From Oceanobacter mangrovi (GTDB lineage Bacteria; Pseudomonadota; Gammaproteobacteria; Pseudomonadales; Oceanobacteraceae), in contig NZ_JAHXZR010000014.1 of NCBI RefSeq assembly GCF_019740315.1, forward strand, positions 1 through 64,000: a stretch of DNA of 64,000 nt. The letters run 5' to 3'. Made by a program: the position numbers and the translations under genes. Shown one piece after another: positions 50,194-59,925 of this stretch; the stretch's first letter is position 1, and each line of letters starts with the position of its first letter. The notes under the pieces are model-generated. The model made no database searches and was not told the origin of the DNA. It saw only the letters and a program-made list of their open reading frames with translations.

Positions 50194-51033
50194 CTATTCA
50201 ATCGGAAGCTGTGGATTGCTGCCCCACTCGGCCCAAGAGCCGTCGTAGAGAGCGACGTTATTGTATCCGGCAATCACGGCCGCCAGCAGGATGATGCAGG
50301 CGGTGATACCTGAGCCACACGAAAACACCAGGCGTTGTTCAGGCTGAGTTACGATTTCCGCAAACAGTTGCTGCAATTGCGTTTCGCTCTTGAAGCAGTC
50401 GCCATCAAGCACGTGCAGGAACGGCAGGTTCAGCGAGCCGGGAATATGACCGGCACGAACACCCGGCCGGGGTTCTGCCACCTGGCCCAGGTAACGGGCC
50501 TGGGCGCGGGCATCCAACACGGTGATGGTCGGATCATTGAGTTGTTCCAGTAACTGATTACAGCTGCATACCTGACGGTCGTTATAATTCACAGCCAGGT
50601 CTGATTCAGACGTGGTCGCAGCGTCATCAAGGTCCACCACAACGTGGCGGTTTTCTGCCAACCATTTTGGCAATCCGCCATCTAATACGTACACCTGTTC
50701 GATGCCCATGGTGCGGAATATCCACCAGGCTCTGGGTGACGAATACACGCCCTGGTTATCGTAAATCACCACTACAGAGTCGGCCTGAATGCCCAGTGGC
50801 TGAACCGCCGCAGCAAAGATTGCTGCGGTTGGGAAGGTATGCGGCTGACTGGATGACGGGTAGATCAGTACTGTTTCCAGGTCACATTTGTGGCTGCCGG
50901 GAATATAACAAGGGCTGTCGTAAACGATGGGTTCCTTGCCAATCACGGTTGCCATGCTGGCGTCCAGCAGGATGAGTTTGTCGTTTTGCAGGTTGGCGGC
51001 CAGCCAGGCGGTTGATACCAGTGGTGATTGCAT
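50194..51033 (-). CDS. sseA: 3-mercaptopyruvate sulfurtransferase-type rhodanese
   Basis: A 279-residue protein with two rhodanese domains (about 1-135 and 150-275). The active-site loop CGSGITA with Cys239 is the 3-mercaptopyruvate sulfurtransferase type (thiosulfate sulfurtransferases have CRKGVT). DARAQARYLGQVAEPRPGVRAGHIPGSLNLPF is the conserved second-domain start. It transfers sulfur from mercaptopyruvate to thiols or cyanide in the cytosol. Confidence 0.88.
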   Translation of the reverse strand: MQSPLVSTAWLAANLQNDKLILLDASMATVIGKEPIVYDSPCYIPGSHKCDLETVLIYPSSSQPHTFPTAAIFAAAVQPLGIQADSVVVIYDNQGVYSSPRAWWIFRTMGIEQVYVLDGGLPKWLAENRHVVVDLDDAATTSESDLAVNYNDRQVCSCNQLLEQLNDPTITVLDARAQARYLGQVAEPRPGVRAGHIPGSLNLPFLHVLDGDCFKSETQLQQLFAEIVTQPEQRLVFSCGSGITACIILLAAVIAGYNNVALYDGSWAEWGSNPQLPIE

Positions 51034-51164
51034 AACAGTTCCTTTTTCCGGCGAGAAACAGGGTTATACCCATATTTGCCAGCACCGGACAATGATTAGC
51101 GGCTATTCCTTCCAGATGACTGACCTTTTATGCTGCGGGGAACCCATTTCTCAGGACGAGCAGC

Positions 51165-52049
51165 ATGACAGCGAATTACAGTATCCGGCCAATGACCCGT
51201 AGCGAAGTGGATATGGCGGTTGAATGGGCCGCCCAGGAAGGCTGGAATCCGGGTTTATACGACGCCGACTGCTATTTTGCGGCTGACCTCAGGGGCTTTC
51301 TGGTCGGTCTGTTGAACGATGAACCCATCGCCTGTATTTCAGCAATTCGTTACCCCGCCGCCAGCCAACACGCTGATAACACCGGTACTGGCGAGGATTT
51401 TGGCTTTATCGGCTTTTATATCGTCAAACCGGAATATCGCGGCCAGGGTTATGGTATCCAGATCTGGAATGCCGCCATGAACTATTTGCACGGCTGCAAT
51501 ATCGCGCTGGATGGCGTGGTGGCCCAGCAGGATAATTATCGCCGTTCAGGCTTTACACTGGCCTGGCGCAATATGCGGTTTGAAGGGAAAGTGCCAGCCG
51601 GGTTAATCCCCTCTGGCCAGACTGTGAGCTTGCAGTCGCTGCCGTTTGCGGAAGTCGAACGCCATAACAACATCTTGTTTCCGACGCCCCGCCCGGCGTT
51701 TCTGCAATGCTGGATTCAGCAAGCTGGCGCAACGGCGTTGGGGATAATGGAGCATGGCAAGCTGGCTGCCAGTGGTGTGATCCGGCCTTGCCGCAGCGGT
51801 TATAAGGTTGGGCCTTTGTATGCGGAATCAGCGGCGCAGGCACAGCAGTGTCTGAATGATTTGCTGTGCCAGCTGGAACCCGATTCAACGTTTTACCTGG
51901 ACGTTCCCGAAACCAATCCAGACGCGCTGGCATTGGCGGAAAGCCTGCAAATGCAGTTGTCATTTGAAACCGCGCGGATGTACACCGCCAGCACACCAGA
52001 TTTGCCCTGGCAGCAGCTCTACGGTGTGACATCCTTTGAGATTGGCTAA
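51165..52049 (+). CDS. Two-domain GNAT N-acetyltransferase
   Basis: A 294-residue protein. The N-terminal GNAT domain shows motif A in IGFYIVKPEYRGQGYGIQIWNAAM (acetyl-CoA pyrophosphate loop), followed by a C-terminal half (about 165-290) resembling the extra acetyltransferase-like domain of YitH-type proteins (SGVIRPCRSGYKVGPLYAES). The substrate is unknown. It is divergent from sseA. Confidence 0.82.
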   Translation: MTANYSIRPMTRSEVDMAVEWAAQEGWNPGLYDADCYFAADLRGFLVGLLNDEPIACISAIRYPAASQHADNTGTGEDFGFIGFYIVKPEYRGQGYGIQIWNAAMNYLHGCNIALDGVVAQQDNYRRSGFTLAWRNMRFEGKVPAGLIPSGQTVSLQSLPFAEVERHNNILFPTPRPAFLQCWIQQAGATALGIMEHGKLAASGVIRPCRSGYKVGPLYAESAAQAQQCLNDLLCQLEPDSTFYLDVPETNPDALALAESLQMQLSFETARMYTASTPDLPWQQLYGVTSFEIG

Positions 52050-52158
52050 TACGGTTCGCTTAAACCCGGCACCGTCGTTCATATTGAGTGTTTACTCTCG
52101 ATTTACTCGGGAGTGAGGGCTGGCCATCACAAGGTTCGTTAGCCGCGGCCCAACCAGC

Positions 52159-52480
52159 CTTCGTAGGGTCCAGGCATGCCTGGATAACGGCTTTTTGATG
52201 ACATCACAGCGGCTGTCGGGACATGTCCCGACCCTACAAAATTGCGCGTCGTTAGGTGCGGCTTGATAATGCCTTCGTAGGATCCAGGCATGCCTGGACA
52301 ACGGCTTTTGGATGACGTCACAGCGGCTGTCGGGACATGTCCCGACCCTACAAAATTGCGCGTCGTTAGGCGCAGGTTGATAATGCCTTCGTAGGGTCCA
52401 GGCATGCCTGGACAACGGCTTTTTGATGGCATCACAGCGGCTGTCGGGACATGTCCCGACCCTACAAAATTGCGCTTCGT
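52159..52480. repeat. Three tandem copies of a 113-bp double-palindrome element
   Basis: Units start at 52159, 52272 and 52386. Each carries CCTTCGTAGG, the palindrome GTCCAGGCATGCCTGGAC (varied in copy 1), the palindrome GTCGGGACATGTCCCGAC with CCTAC, and AAAATTGCGC. A relative stands alone at 171-188. The rest of the 628-bp gap (52050-52677) holds another REP-like piece at about 52529-52553 (CAGGCGGGACGCCTGCGCTC) and no gene. Confidence 0.9.
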
Positions 52481-52677
52481 TTTGCCCGAATACATACCAA
52501 ACCGAGTGTGGCTATCCTGCCCATATATGCAGGCGGGACGCCTGCGCTCCCGATCCACACAAAACCAATCCAAACCAAGCCAAATTGGTTAAGTGAACAG
52601 TATTACGTTCTAACCGGTTTTTATCGTTCCCGAATCTCTCTGACTCGTTCGGAATGACGCCACCTGCTGTTATTCAA

Positions 52678-53097
52678 CTAGCGGCCCGGGAATCCTTCGA
52701 AACACGGAATTGGATCATCGTCAGCCCGCCAGTCCCGGTCCCAGGCCGCCTTGCTATCCATAAAGATGTGCGCCGACGGCTTCATCACCAGTTCGCTGTC
52801 GAGACTGCCTGCAGGCACCAGCCAGGTGCCGTCGTCCAGCCGGTAAGGCAACGACGAGCCACAGGTCGGGCAAAAACACTTGCGATGGCGAGTTTCCGGT
52901 ACCTTGTATTCCACCGCCAGCTCACCACCTGCCAACCATTCCATCACTGCTTGCGGGCAGAACAGGTTGGCGGCATGAGCGGAGCCGCTATCCTTGCGAC
53001 AACGGCTGCAGTGACACAAATAAAAGCCCGCGATCTTGCCCTGCAGCTGATAACGAATCTGGCCGCACTGACAAGAACCTTGCAAATTCCCAGTCAT
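52678..53097 (-). CDS. GFA-family (CENP-V/GFA domain) protein
   Basis: A 139-residue zinc protein of the glutathione-dependent formaldehyde-activating family. Zinc-binding cysteines are in GSCQCGQIRY and LCHCSRCRKDSG, and the second site in CFCPTCGSSLPYRLDDG. ATG 53097 with AGGAG upstream is clearly better than a start further up. The family includes many members of unknown substrate; formaldehyde activity should not be assumed. Confidence 0.85.
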   Translation of the reverse strand: MTGNLQGSCQCGQIRYQLQGKIAGFYLCHCSRCRKDSGSAHAANLFCPQAVMEWLAGGELAVEYKVPETRHRKCFCPTCGSSLPYRLDDGTWLVPAGSLDSELVMKPSAHIFMDSKAAWDRDWRADDDPIPCFEGFPGR

Positions 53098-53194
53098 AAC
53101 GTTTCTCCTATTTTTCCTTGTTATTATTCGGTGGTGCTGGTTGCTGCGTTCATATCCAGCCCGAACGTCTCCTGCCCGAACCTCTCCTACCCGG

Positions 53195-56100
53195 TCAACA
53201 GAGGTCGAGCTGATCCAGTTCAACGTCGCTGACAACCCGGTTACGACCGGCGTTCTTGGCTTGATACAAGGCATTGTCTGCCTTTAACAGCAACTGCCGG
53301 GCGGACTGCCCCGGCTCACGGCAAGCCGCCAGACCAAAACTGGCGGTCACGTGATCGACCTGTTCAAACTGCTCGGCGGCAATCGCGGTACGAATTTTTT
53401 CCGCTAGCCGATAAGCCATCTCGGCTGAGGTATCCGGCAGAATAATCAGGAATTCCTCCCCGCCCCACCGACCGATCATGTCATGGGCACGGCTGTTGGC
53501 TTTCAGTGTAGTGGCGATCTGCTTCAGTACCACGTCGCCGATCAAATGGCCAAAACGGTCGTTGATGCTTTTGAAATGGTCGATGTCCATCAGCATGATG
53601 GCGAATTCGTTTTGCTTGTCTGGCTGCCTTTCTTTCTGCTGCTCTGGCGATTTGCCCTGCTGTTTGGCCAATTGTTTATCGAGCTGGTTTTCGATGTGCA
53701 GCCGGTTGGCCAGACCGGTCAGGTTGTCTGTGGATGACAGCACCGCCAGTTCGCGATTACGCAGGCTCAGTTCCGAGTTGGCATCCTGCAGCTGATGTTC
53801 TGCCAGCTGACGCAAGGACATTTCCGATTTCAGCTGACGGTTAAGCCGCGCCAGCTTCCAGTTCCACAGCACAATGGCCAATAACACCACCAGAGCAGCG
53901 GCCACCAGCTTCCATACCAGCTGATAATCGACTTCCTGCTCGAACTTCACCGCCACCCAGCGCTGGAATACCTTTGAACGCTCTTCGTCGGTGATGTAAT
54001 CCGTGGCCTTGTTGAACATCGACAACAGCTCCGGCGAGTCGTTACGCACCGCAATCGCCAGCTTCCAGTCTTCGTCCAGTCGGCCGCCGATCTTGAGGTT
54101 GATAAAGCGGCCCTGACGGATCGCCTGTCCAACCGGCGCAATTGAGCCAATCATGCCGAAAATGCGGCCTTCCTCGACTTGCCGCAGACCATCACTGATG
54201 TCGTCCACTTCGATGACGGTCAGGCGCGGATAATCCCGTTGCAGTTTTTTCAACAAGCCATAACCGTTGGGTACCGCAATGGTCTGGCCATCGAGCGACT
54301 TGAGACCGTCAACAAACATGGCATCGTCCTGAATCGCGATCACCAGCGGCAGCCGTAAATAGGGTTTGGTGAAGTTCAGCTGGCGGGCCGCTTCCGGGGT
54401 TTCAAACGCCGCCGACATAATGTCGCAACGGCGTCCTTTGGCGTATTCCAGCGACTGCGCTGTGCTGTCGGTTTGTACCAGCGTCAGGCCGATACCTATG
54501 CGGTCGGCCATCAGATTGAGGTAGTCCGCCACCATGCCTTCGTGTTTGCCACCTTCACCAATTTTTTCCAGCGGCATCCAGTCCGGGTTGGCGCAGTAGG
54601 TAATATTGGGCTTGTTGGCAAGCCAGGTTTTTTCGGCATCGGTCAACGCCAGACCACTGCCCGGTCGGGCAATAAAGTTCTCGTTGCCCATCCAGCGGCG
54701 GGAAATGGTTTCCATCTCGTCGCGGCTGAGTGATTCCACCGCCCGATCCATAATGCCCTGCAGCACCGGCCAGTCAGAACGCACACCAATACGCAGGTTA
54801 GCCAGATCCGGCTGGCCGATATCCACTTCGCCAGACACCGTCAGGTCGTTAAGCATGTTGCGCGCGATCAGATGGTTAAATACCGCTGCTTCTCCCAGCG
54901 CCGCATCGGCCTTGCCAACCGACACCGCCTTGAGGGTTTCGACCACATCCTTGACCAGATACAGCTTGATCTGGGGGTACTGCTTGCCGATCACTTCCTC
55001 GTAGAAAAAACCTTTTGGCACTGCCACGGTTTTGCCGATCAGGCTTTCGATATTCTCGTATTTGGCGGATTTTTTACTGGCAATGACGTTGGGGTTAAAG
55101 GCATACGGGCGGGTAAAACGAACGAATTCACGCCGCTCCGGGGTGTTGACGATATTCAGCATCACGTCGAGCTGGCGATCTTTCAACATATGCATAAAGT
55201 CGTTCCAGCCCGGGCCGCTGATGTATTCGATACGGAAGCCGGTTTTCTTGGCGATCAGGTCCATCACGTCAATGGAAAATCCCTTCGGCTTGCCCTGGTC
55301 GTTGTAGTTGAACGGCGGCCAGGCCATTTCGTTGTGCACCCGCAAAACCGGGTGAGCCGCCAGGAATGCCTTTTCGTCCTTGTCGAGCTGCAATAATTGA
55401 GTGCTTTGCAAGCCACTACTCAGCCAGCGCCGTCCCAGCCGTTCACGTTCCTGCTCGGTCACGGATTCCAGCGCTTTTTGCAGAATATTGCGGAAAATTC
55501 CCCAGTCATCCCGCACACCGATGCGCAGGTTATTGGCGAAACGCGGATCATCCAGACCACCAATCACCTTGGTGTTATTGATCAGGTTGTTGCGCATCAG
55601 GTAGTTCTGCACTGCGATACCACCCATGGTGGCGTCGGCGTGACCAAAGGATACCGCCTTGAGACTTTCCAGCTGGTCGGTCAGCAACAACAGCTGAATA
55701 CCCGGGAAATTCCGCTCAATGATTTCCTGATAGAAAAAGCCTTTTGGTATCGCCAGCACCCGGCCGTTCAAATCCCGCAGGTCGCGAATTTCATTATTGT
55801 CATCGCGCACCACAATGCCTGGCGGGTTGTTCAGGTAGGGGTCTGTAAACAAGATAAACTTGCTGCGGTCTTCGGTCTGAATGATGTTGAGCATCACATC
55901 CAGCTCCCGCTTGCGCAGCATGTCCATAAACTGGCCCCAGCTCGGGCCGGTGATATATTCCACCTTGATGCCAAGCTTCTCTGCCAGCAGGTCCATAAAT
56001 TCGATGGAATAACCTTTCGGGCGGCCAAATTCGTAGTAGTTGAAGGGCCCCCAGTTGGTCTCGTTGTGGACCCGGATGGTCTGGTGATTCATCAACCAGG

Positions 56101-56290
56101 TTTTTTCTTCGCTGGTCAGCCCCAGCTCAGCCGCCGGCTTTGCCCTGGCAGCTGCAGCTTCGGCAGGTGCAGTTTCTGCAGCCTGACCAGGATTTGCCGC
56201 CAGCGCCAACACCGCCATTACAAGCCAGACAACAAGATACAAATACCAATGCAAATTACGGGTGTTCGGAGCCTGATGGAAAACAGTCAC
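53195..56290 (-). CDS. Diguanylate cyclase with three periplasmic solute-binding domains
   Basis: A 1031-residue sensor. After a signal anchor come three tandem family-3 solute-binding domains (about 50-290, 300-540, 555-790), each opening with the pattern LRVHNE..WPPFNY or its like. A membrane span near 800-820 (VAAALVVLLAIVLW), a short coiled coil (RQLKSEMSLRQLAEHQLQDANSEL) and a GGDEF domain follow. The active-site motif is GGEEF (943-947) with an intact inhibitory RAHD site five residues before it. It would make cyclic di-GMP in response to amino-acid-like ligands. Domains 1 and 2 are near-duplicates; domain 3 differs. Confidence 0.9.
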   Translation of the reverse strand: MTVFHQAPNTRNLHWYLYLVVWLVMAVLALAANPGQAAETAPAEAAAARAKPAAELGLTSEEKTWLMNHQTIRVHNETNWGPFNYYEFGRPKGYSIEFMDLLAEKLGIKVEYITGPSWGQFMDMLRKRELDVMLNIIQTEDRSKFILFTDPYLNNPPGIVVRDDNNEIRDLRDLNGRVLAIPKGFFYQEIIERNFPGIQLLLLTDQLESLKAVSFGHADATMGGIAVQNYLMRNNLINNTKVIGGLDDPRFANNLRIGVRDDWGIFRNILQKALESVTEQERERLGRRWLSSGLQSTQLLQLDKDEKAFLAAHPVLRVHNEMAWPPFNYNDQGKPKGFSIDVMDLIAKKTGFRIEYISGPGWNDFMHMLKDRQLDVMLNIVNTPERREFVRFTRPYAFNPNVIASKKSAKYENIESLIGKTVAVPKGFFYEEVIGKQYPQIKLYLVKDVVETLKAVSVGKADAALGEAAVFNHLIARNMLNDLTVSGEVDIGQPDLANLRIGVRSDWPVLQGIMDRAVESLSRDEMETISRRWMGNENFIARPGSGLALTDAEKTWLANKPNITYCANPDWMPLEKIGEGGKHEGMVADYLNLMADRIGIGLTLVQTDSTAQSLEYAKGRRCDIMSAAFETPEAARQLNFTKPYLRLPLVIAIQDDAMFVDGLKSLDGQTIAVPNGYGLLKKLQRDYPRLTVIEVDDISDGLRQVEEGRIFGMIGSIAPVGQAIRQGRFINLKIGGRLDEDWKLAIAVRNDSPELLSMFNKATDYITDEERSKVFQRWVAVKFEQEVDYQLVWKLVAAALVVLLAIVLWNWKLARLNRQLKSEMSLRQLAEHQLQDANSELSLRNRELAVLSSTDNLTGLANRLHIENQLDKQLAKQQGKSPEQQKERQPDKQNEFAIMLMDIDHFKSINDRFGHLIGDVVLKQIATTLKANSRAHDMIGRWGGEEFLIILPDTSAEMAYRLAEKIRTAIAAEQFEQVDHVTASFGLAACREPGQSARQLLLKADNALYQAKNAGRNRVVSDVELDQLDLC

Positions 56291-56442
56291 TGCATGCCTT
56301 CTTTACTGATAAATCCTGAAACCAGCCCTTCGCCAGCGGTATCTATCTTATAGCACTAACAACTGTTTAAAAAATGATACGGTTATAAGTATGACCATTC
56401 CGCCCAATGACGGCTGCAAAAGATACAACCGCGAAATTTGTG

Positions 56443-57342
56443 CTATGCCGCGCCGCCATGATCCTCGAACCAGTTTTTCAAAAAGCGCATCAGCACCTGA
56501 ATCCGGCGACTGCTGTAGAGGTCGTAATGCGCTACCAGCCAGAATGGCAGCGGCGGCAGGCTGACGTCGGGCAGGACTTCCTCCACAGCCATCCGGCTGG
56601 CCAGTATTTTGTGCATCACCACAATGCCAGCCCCCTGTTCCATCAGTCGCCGTCCGGCTTCGAGGCTATCTGTCCGAATCACAAAATCAGATCGCTTCAG
56701 CACGAATCCCATTTCACGGGCGGTCTCCAGATAACTGGTCAACTGGTCGAAACCGATCAGCTGATGCTGTGTCAGCTCGGCCAGACTGGTTGGTCTGCCA
56801 TGCTGCTGCAAGTAGGCCGGGCTGGCATAAAAGCCCAGTTCGATATCCGCCAGCTGGCTGGCAACCAGATCAGGTTGCTCTGGTTTGAACATGCGTAAGG
56901 CAATATCGGCTTCACGCTTGCTGAGATTGGCGCTGGCGTTTTCGATCACCAGCTCGATTTGTACGTCCGGGTGTTGCTGGCGAAAGGCCACCAGTGCTGG
57001 CGGCAGTATATGAAAACCCACCAGCTCATTGGCACTGATACGCACGTCTCCCTGCAAGGTCTGCGACTGGCCACTGATCAAGCGTTCAAACTCACCGGCA
57101 GCGTCACGCATCCGCCGTGCGGGTTCCACCAATGCCATTCCTTGTTCGGTTAATTCCGCCCCCTGACTGGTACGCCGGAACAGATAGGTATCGAACGCCT
57201 GTTCAAGCGCACGGATGTGGCGAGTCAACGTCGGTTGAGAAATACCCAACTGCCGGGCCGCCAACGAAATCGAACGAGTCTCCGCTACGGCGAGAAAACC
57301 ACAGACCCAGTCCCAGGGTAAATCAGTCAGCTTGCCATTCAT
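56443..57342 (-). CDS. LysR-family transcriptional regulator
   Basis: A 299-residue regulator: the N-terminal helix-turn-helix WVCGFLAVAETRSISLAARQLGISQPTLTRHIRALEQAF and a periplasmic-binding-like effector domain (about 95-295). It is divergent from the epimerase-like gene at 57447, with a 104-bp shared promoter region, so that gene is its likely target. Confidence 0.9.
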   Translation of the reverse strand: MNGKLTDLPWDWVCGFLAVAETRSISLAARQLGISQPTLTRHIRALEQAFDTYLFRRTSQGAELTEQGMALVEPARRMRDAAGEFERLISGQSQTLQGDVRISANELVGFHILPPALVAFRQQHPDVQIELVIENASANLSKREADIALRMFKPEQPDLVASQLADIELGFYASPAYLQQHGRPTSLAELTQHQLIGFDQLTSYLETAREMGFVLKRSDFVIRTDSLEAGRRLMEQGAGIVVMHKILASRMAVEEVLPDVSLPPLPFWLVAHYDLYSSRRIQVLMRFLKNWFEDHGGAA

Positions 57343-57446
57343 ATTTGAATATCTGTCATGAGTTTATGGCCATTCTAAATACCATAAAGAATAACAATAC
57401 TGATCTGGAAATTCCCTGACCAGAGTTGAGACACAGGAGGCTAACC

Positions 57447-58466
57447 ATGAACAAGGTACTGATTTTTGGCATCACCGGCGCACTCGGGCGTTACATGGCG
57501 CAAGCCTGTCTGGCGCAGGGCTGGCAGGTAACCGGCCATGCCCGCCAAGCGGAAAAACTGGCCGCCGAATTATCGGGCCAGGTCGATCTGGTGAACTGTC
57601 CACTGCAGCAAGACGATCCAGCGCTGGCCGCCACCATCGCCAGTCATGACATCATTATTTATGCCGCCAACCCGCCTTATCAGTTATGGCAGCAACAGGC
57701 TCTGCCAATGCTGGAAGCCGTATTAGGGCCGGTAGAAAATTTCCGCAAGACGCTGTTTTTCCCGGCGAACCTGTACATCTACGATCCAAAGCTGACACCT
57801 GAGGTAAATGAAAACAGCCCGGCGCAACCCGTTACAGCCAAAGGCCAGCTGCGACTGTTAATGGAGCAACGGCTGCGACAGGCCGGAGATCTTGGCGCGC
57901 AGATAATCATGATGCGTTGCGGCGACTTTATTGGCGCTGATGCTCCCAATAGCTGGATTCCCCAACTGCTTAAGCTTGCGGGGAAACAACTGCAACTGCG
58001 CTCACCAGGAGATTCACAGCAACTGCACAGCTGGGCCTGGTTGGGTGACTACAGCAAGGTTGCCGTAGTCCTGTTGCAACGTCGGCAGCAACTGGGCAAC
58101 TTCAGCTGTTTTCATTTCCGCGGCTACTGTTTAAGCATTCAGCAACTGGCGGCGACACTGCAGCCATTGTGTCAGCAGCCTGTCAAAATCAGCACCATGC
58201 CGTGGTGGCCCTTGTACGCTTTGGCGCTGGTAATGCCCTTGCTGCGGGAAGTCATCAAGATGCGCTATTTGTGGCAATGGCCACTGGCGCTGGACGACAG
58301 TAAATTGCGGAATTTTTTGGCTGATCAACCGGAGCTGCTGCAAACAACTCCGATTGCCGAAGCCTTGCTGCAAGCCGGGCTGATTCCGGCTAACGCCCTG
58401 ACAGCCCAGTCAGCCCTGACAACCCAGCCAGCAGCTCTGGCCGTTGATCAGGCATTGGTCAAATAA
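57447..58466 (+). CDS. NAD(P)-binding epimerase/dehydratase-like protein
   Basis: A 339-residue protein of the extended short-chain dehydrogenase/NmrA-like group. The Rossmann motif is KVLIFGITGALGRYMAQACL (GxxGxxG), with IIYAANPPY and FPANLYIYDPK further on. The last 30 residues are Ala/Leu-rich and low complexity. ATG 57447 has AGGAGG six bases upstream. Activity and substrate are unknown; regulation by the divergent LysR gene is likely. Confidence 0.8.
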   Translation: MNKVLIFGITGALGRYMAQACLAQGWQVTGHARQAEKLAAELSGQVDLVNCPLQQDDPALAATIASHDIIIYAANPPYQLWQQQALPMLEAVLGPVENFRKTLFFPANLYIYDPKLTPEVNENSPAQPVTAKGQLRLLMEQRLRQAGDLGAQIIMMRCGDFIGADAPNSWIPQLLKLAGKQLQLRSPGDSQQLHSWAWLGDYSKVAVVLLQRRQQLGNFSCFHFRGYCLSIQQLAATLQPLCQQPVKISTMPWWPLYALALVMPLLREVIKMRYLWQWPLALDDSKLRNFLADQPELLQTTPIAEALLQAGLIPANALTAQSALTTQPAALAVDQALVK

Positions 58467-59176
58467 CAATCACTGAAGCTGGCCTCGCCCGCCAGCCATC
58501 GATCAATCCGCTGACTGTCCCGCAAGGCTTCCAGCGTAGCTGCAATCAGGTCCAGCTGGGTCATGTCGTGGTCCGGGAAATACTCCCGCAGCCCCATCAT
58601 CATGCCCTGCATGGCACCGTTATAAGCGACTATCTGGGCTTTTTCAGTGATAACTGCACCTTCGGGGAAGCCTTTTGCAGCCGCGTCGCGACAGCTTTTG
58701 AGATCAAACGAGGTTTGCCGTCGGCAGGCCAGAGGCCGGGCATCGTAGATTTCACACTCGCCCTTGTGCAGGAACGCACAGGACAAATTTACCCTGGCGC
58801 GCTGAGCCAGGGTTTTTCCCCGAATAGCGCTGTCGAGCTGCTGCAACTTGTCGATCAGGCGTTCTTTCTGCCGCTCGCTGTGCTGTTCATTGATATGTCG
58901 AACAACACGAAAAATCTCCGGTGCAATCACACCAACGGATTGATGGCAGCACCAGTGACATTTGGGTTTACAGGCCAGCTTGGGCGTTTCCGGATCGGCA
59001 ATACGATCCTTGATCGCCGCTGCAAACCAGGCGGTTTTGCTGACGACCTTGACGATACCATCAAGGTCCCGTTGTTCAGCCAGCATGCTGGCAACGTCGT
59101 TGCCCTGGGCTGCGGCCAGGCTGTTCTGAAATTCAAGCTCATCTGGCGAAAGTGCTGTCAGTTCCGGCAAATTCAT
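58448..59176 (-). CDS. YkgJ-family cysteine-cluster protein
   Basis: A 242-residue protein. The metal-binding cluster is seen in CKPKCHWCCHQSVGV, followed by CAFLHKGECEIYDARPLACRR, the YkgJ/Fli-like arrangement of Cys residues thought to bind zinc or iron. Its 3' end overlaps the convergent epimerase gene by 19 bp. Function is unknown. Confidence 0.8.
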   Translation of the reverse strand: MNLPELTALSPDELEFQNSLAAAQGNDVASMLAEQRDLDGIVKVVSKTAWFAAAIKDRIADPETPKLACKPKCHWCCHQSVGVIAPEIFRVVRHINEQHSERQKERLIDKLQQLDSAIRGKTLAQRARVNLSCAFLHKGECEIYDARPLACRRQTSFDLKSCRDAAAKGFPEGAVITEKAQIVAYNGAMQGMMMGLREYFPDHDMTQLDLIAATLEALRDSQRIDRWLAGEASFSDCYLTNA

Positions 59177-59385
59177 TCTGTTTCCCTGCACAGTTTCGTC
59201 CGCATGGTCAAATAACCCAGGACAATGAGGACCAACGCTACCGGCTTGTCATAAAAATGTATTGATTAAGCCCAACGAAAACGGGTTCGTCTGAATTGTC
59301 TGATATGTCAATAGTAGGGCTGGGATCAGAGTTGAGAGTGGACTCGGAGTGGAGAGTGGAGCGGGCCGCGCAGGCTGGGGCGGGA

Positions 59386-59426
59386 TAAAAAACAACCGGT
59401 GCCATGACAAGCCATGGTCACCGGTT
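59386..59426 (-). terminator. Rho-independent terminator of cowN
   Basis: On the minus strand AACCGGTGACCATGG and CCATGGCACCGGTT-like arms form a long stem followed by GTTTTTTA, about 85 bp after the cowN stop. The remaining gap up to the YkgJ gene (59177-59385) holds only purine-rich direct repeats (GAGAGTGGA). Confidence 0.85.
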
Positions 59427-59509
59427 ATCGGTCCCGATTGAAGTGGTCATGTATACCGCCGTGATGCTTGGGGGAACTGAGGAGAGCATTCAGTCAAGCA
59501 ATCAGCTGG

Positions 59510-59809
59510 TCAGCAACATTCCTGCTCCAGACGCCACAGCAATTCCAGTGCTTCTTCGTCTTCGCACTGCTCCAGATAGCTATAAAGGCTGTTCATTTGG
59601 GCACCCACGAAGTACAGATTGTCGTGGTTCATCTTGGCTTGCTGTTCGCGCTTCTGCTGGAAGTATTCCTGCCATAACGGGTCACCGTGACCCGCTTGCA
59701 GGTGGGCGTTCAGCATGTCGATCAGCAGATTGGCGTTACCGTCACAATCGATACCGCAGAAAGTGACGTAGCGGTCGGTTTCGGCTGCTGCGTTTTCGGG
59801 CATGTTCAT
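59510..59809 (-). CDS. cowN: CowN, N2-fixation sustaining protein (CO protection)
   Basis: A 99-residue protein with the CowN core TDRYVTFCGIDCDGNANLLIDML, WQEYFQQKREQQAK and the C-terminal EDEEALELLWRLEQECC. CowN protects nitrogenase from carbon monoxide and is needed for nitrogen fixation when CO is present. No nitrogenase genes are in the window. ATG 59809 has GGGAG upstream. The upstream regulator and box point to CO-dependent control. Confidence 0.92.
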   Translation of the reverse strand: MNMPENAAAETDRYVTFCGIDCDGNANLLIDMLNAHLQAGHGDPLWQEYFQQKREQQAKMNHDNLYFVGAQMNSLYSYLEQCEDEEALELLWRLEQECC

Positions 59810-59860
59810 CAAGAGTCTCCCTGTGATTTATGAGCGAGGTTATGAGTAGAACTGCGTCCC

Positions 59861-59903
59861 ACTCTAGTCATCACAGAGGCTGGCTTCTGTCAGCTGGCTG
59901 ACA
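59861..59903 (-). promoter_or_regulatory. CooA-type operator and promoter of cowN
   Basis: TGTCA-N6-TGACA (59888-59903) is a perfect 16-bp inverted repeat, one base from the TGTCA-N6-CGACA reported for CooA targets. On the minus strand a -10-like TAGAGT lies at 59861-59866. The expected start near 59854 would put the box centre at about -41.5, the usual place for class II activation by Crp/CooA proteins. It also lies just beyond the regulator's stop, so a terminator role is an alternative, though no U-run follows. Confidence 0.65.
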
Positions 59904-59925
59904 GTCGAGCGAATCCGGCGTTTAT

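Noticed and set aside
50054-50248. Small plus-strand frame beside the cassette array as an integrase remnant
   Set aside because: The translation has no tyrosine-recombinase motifs, and it runs into the antisense of the sulfurtransferase gene.
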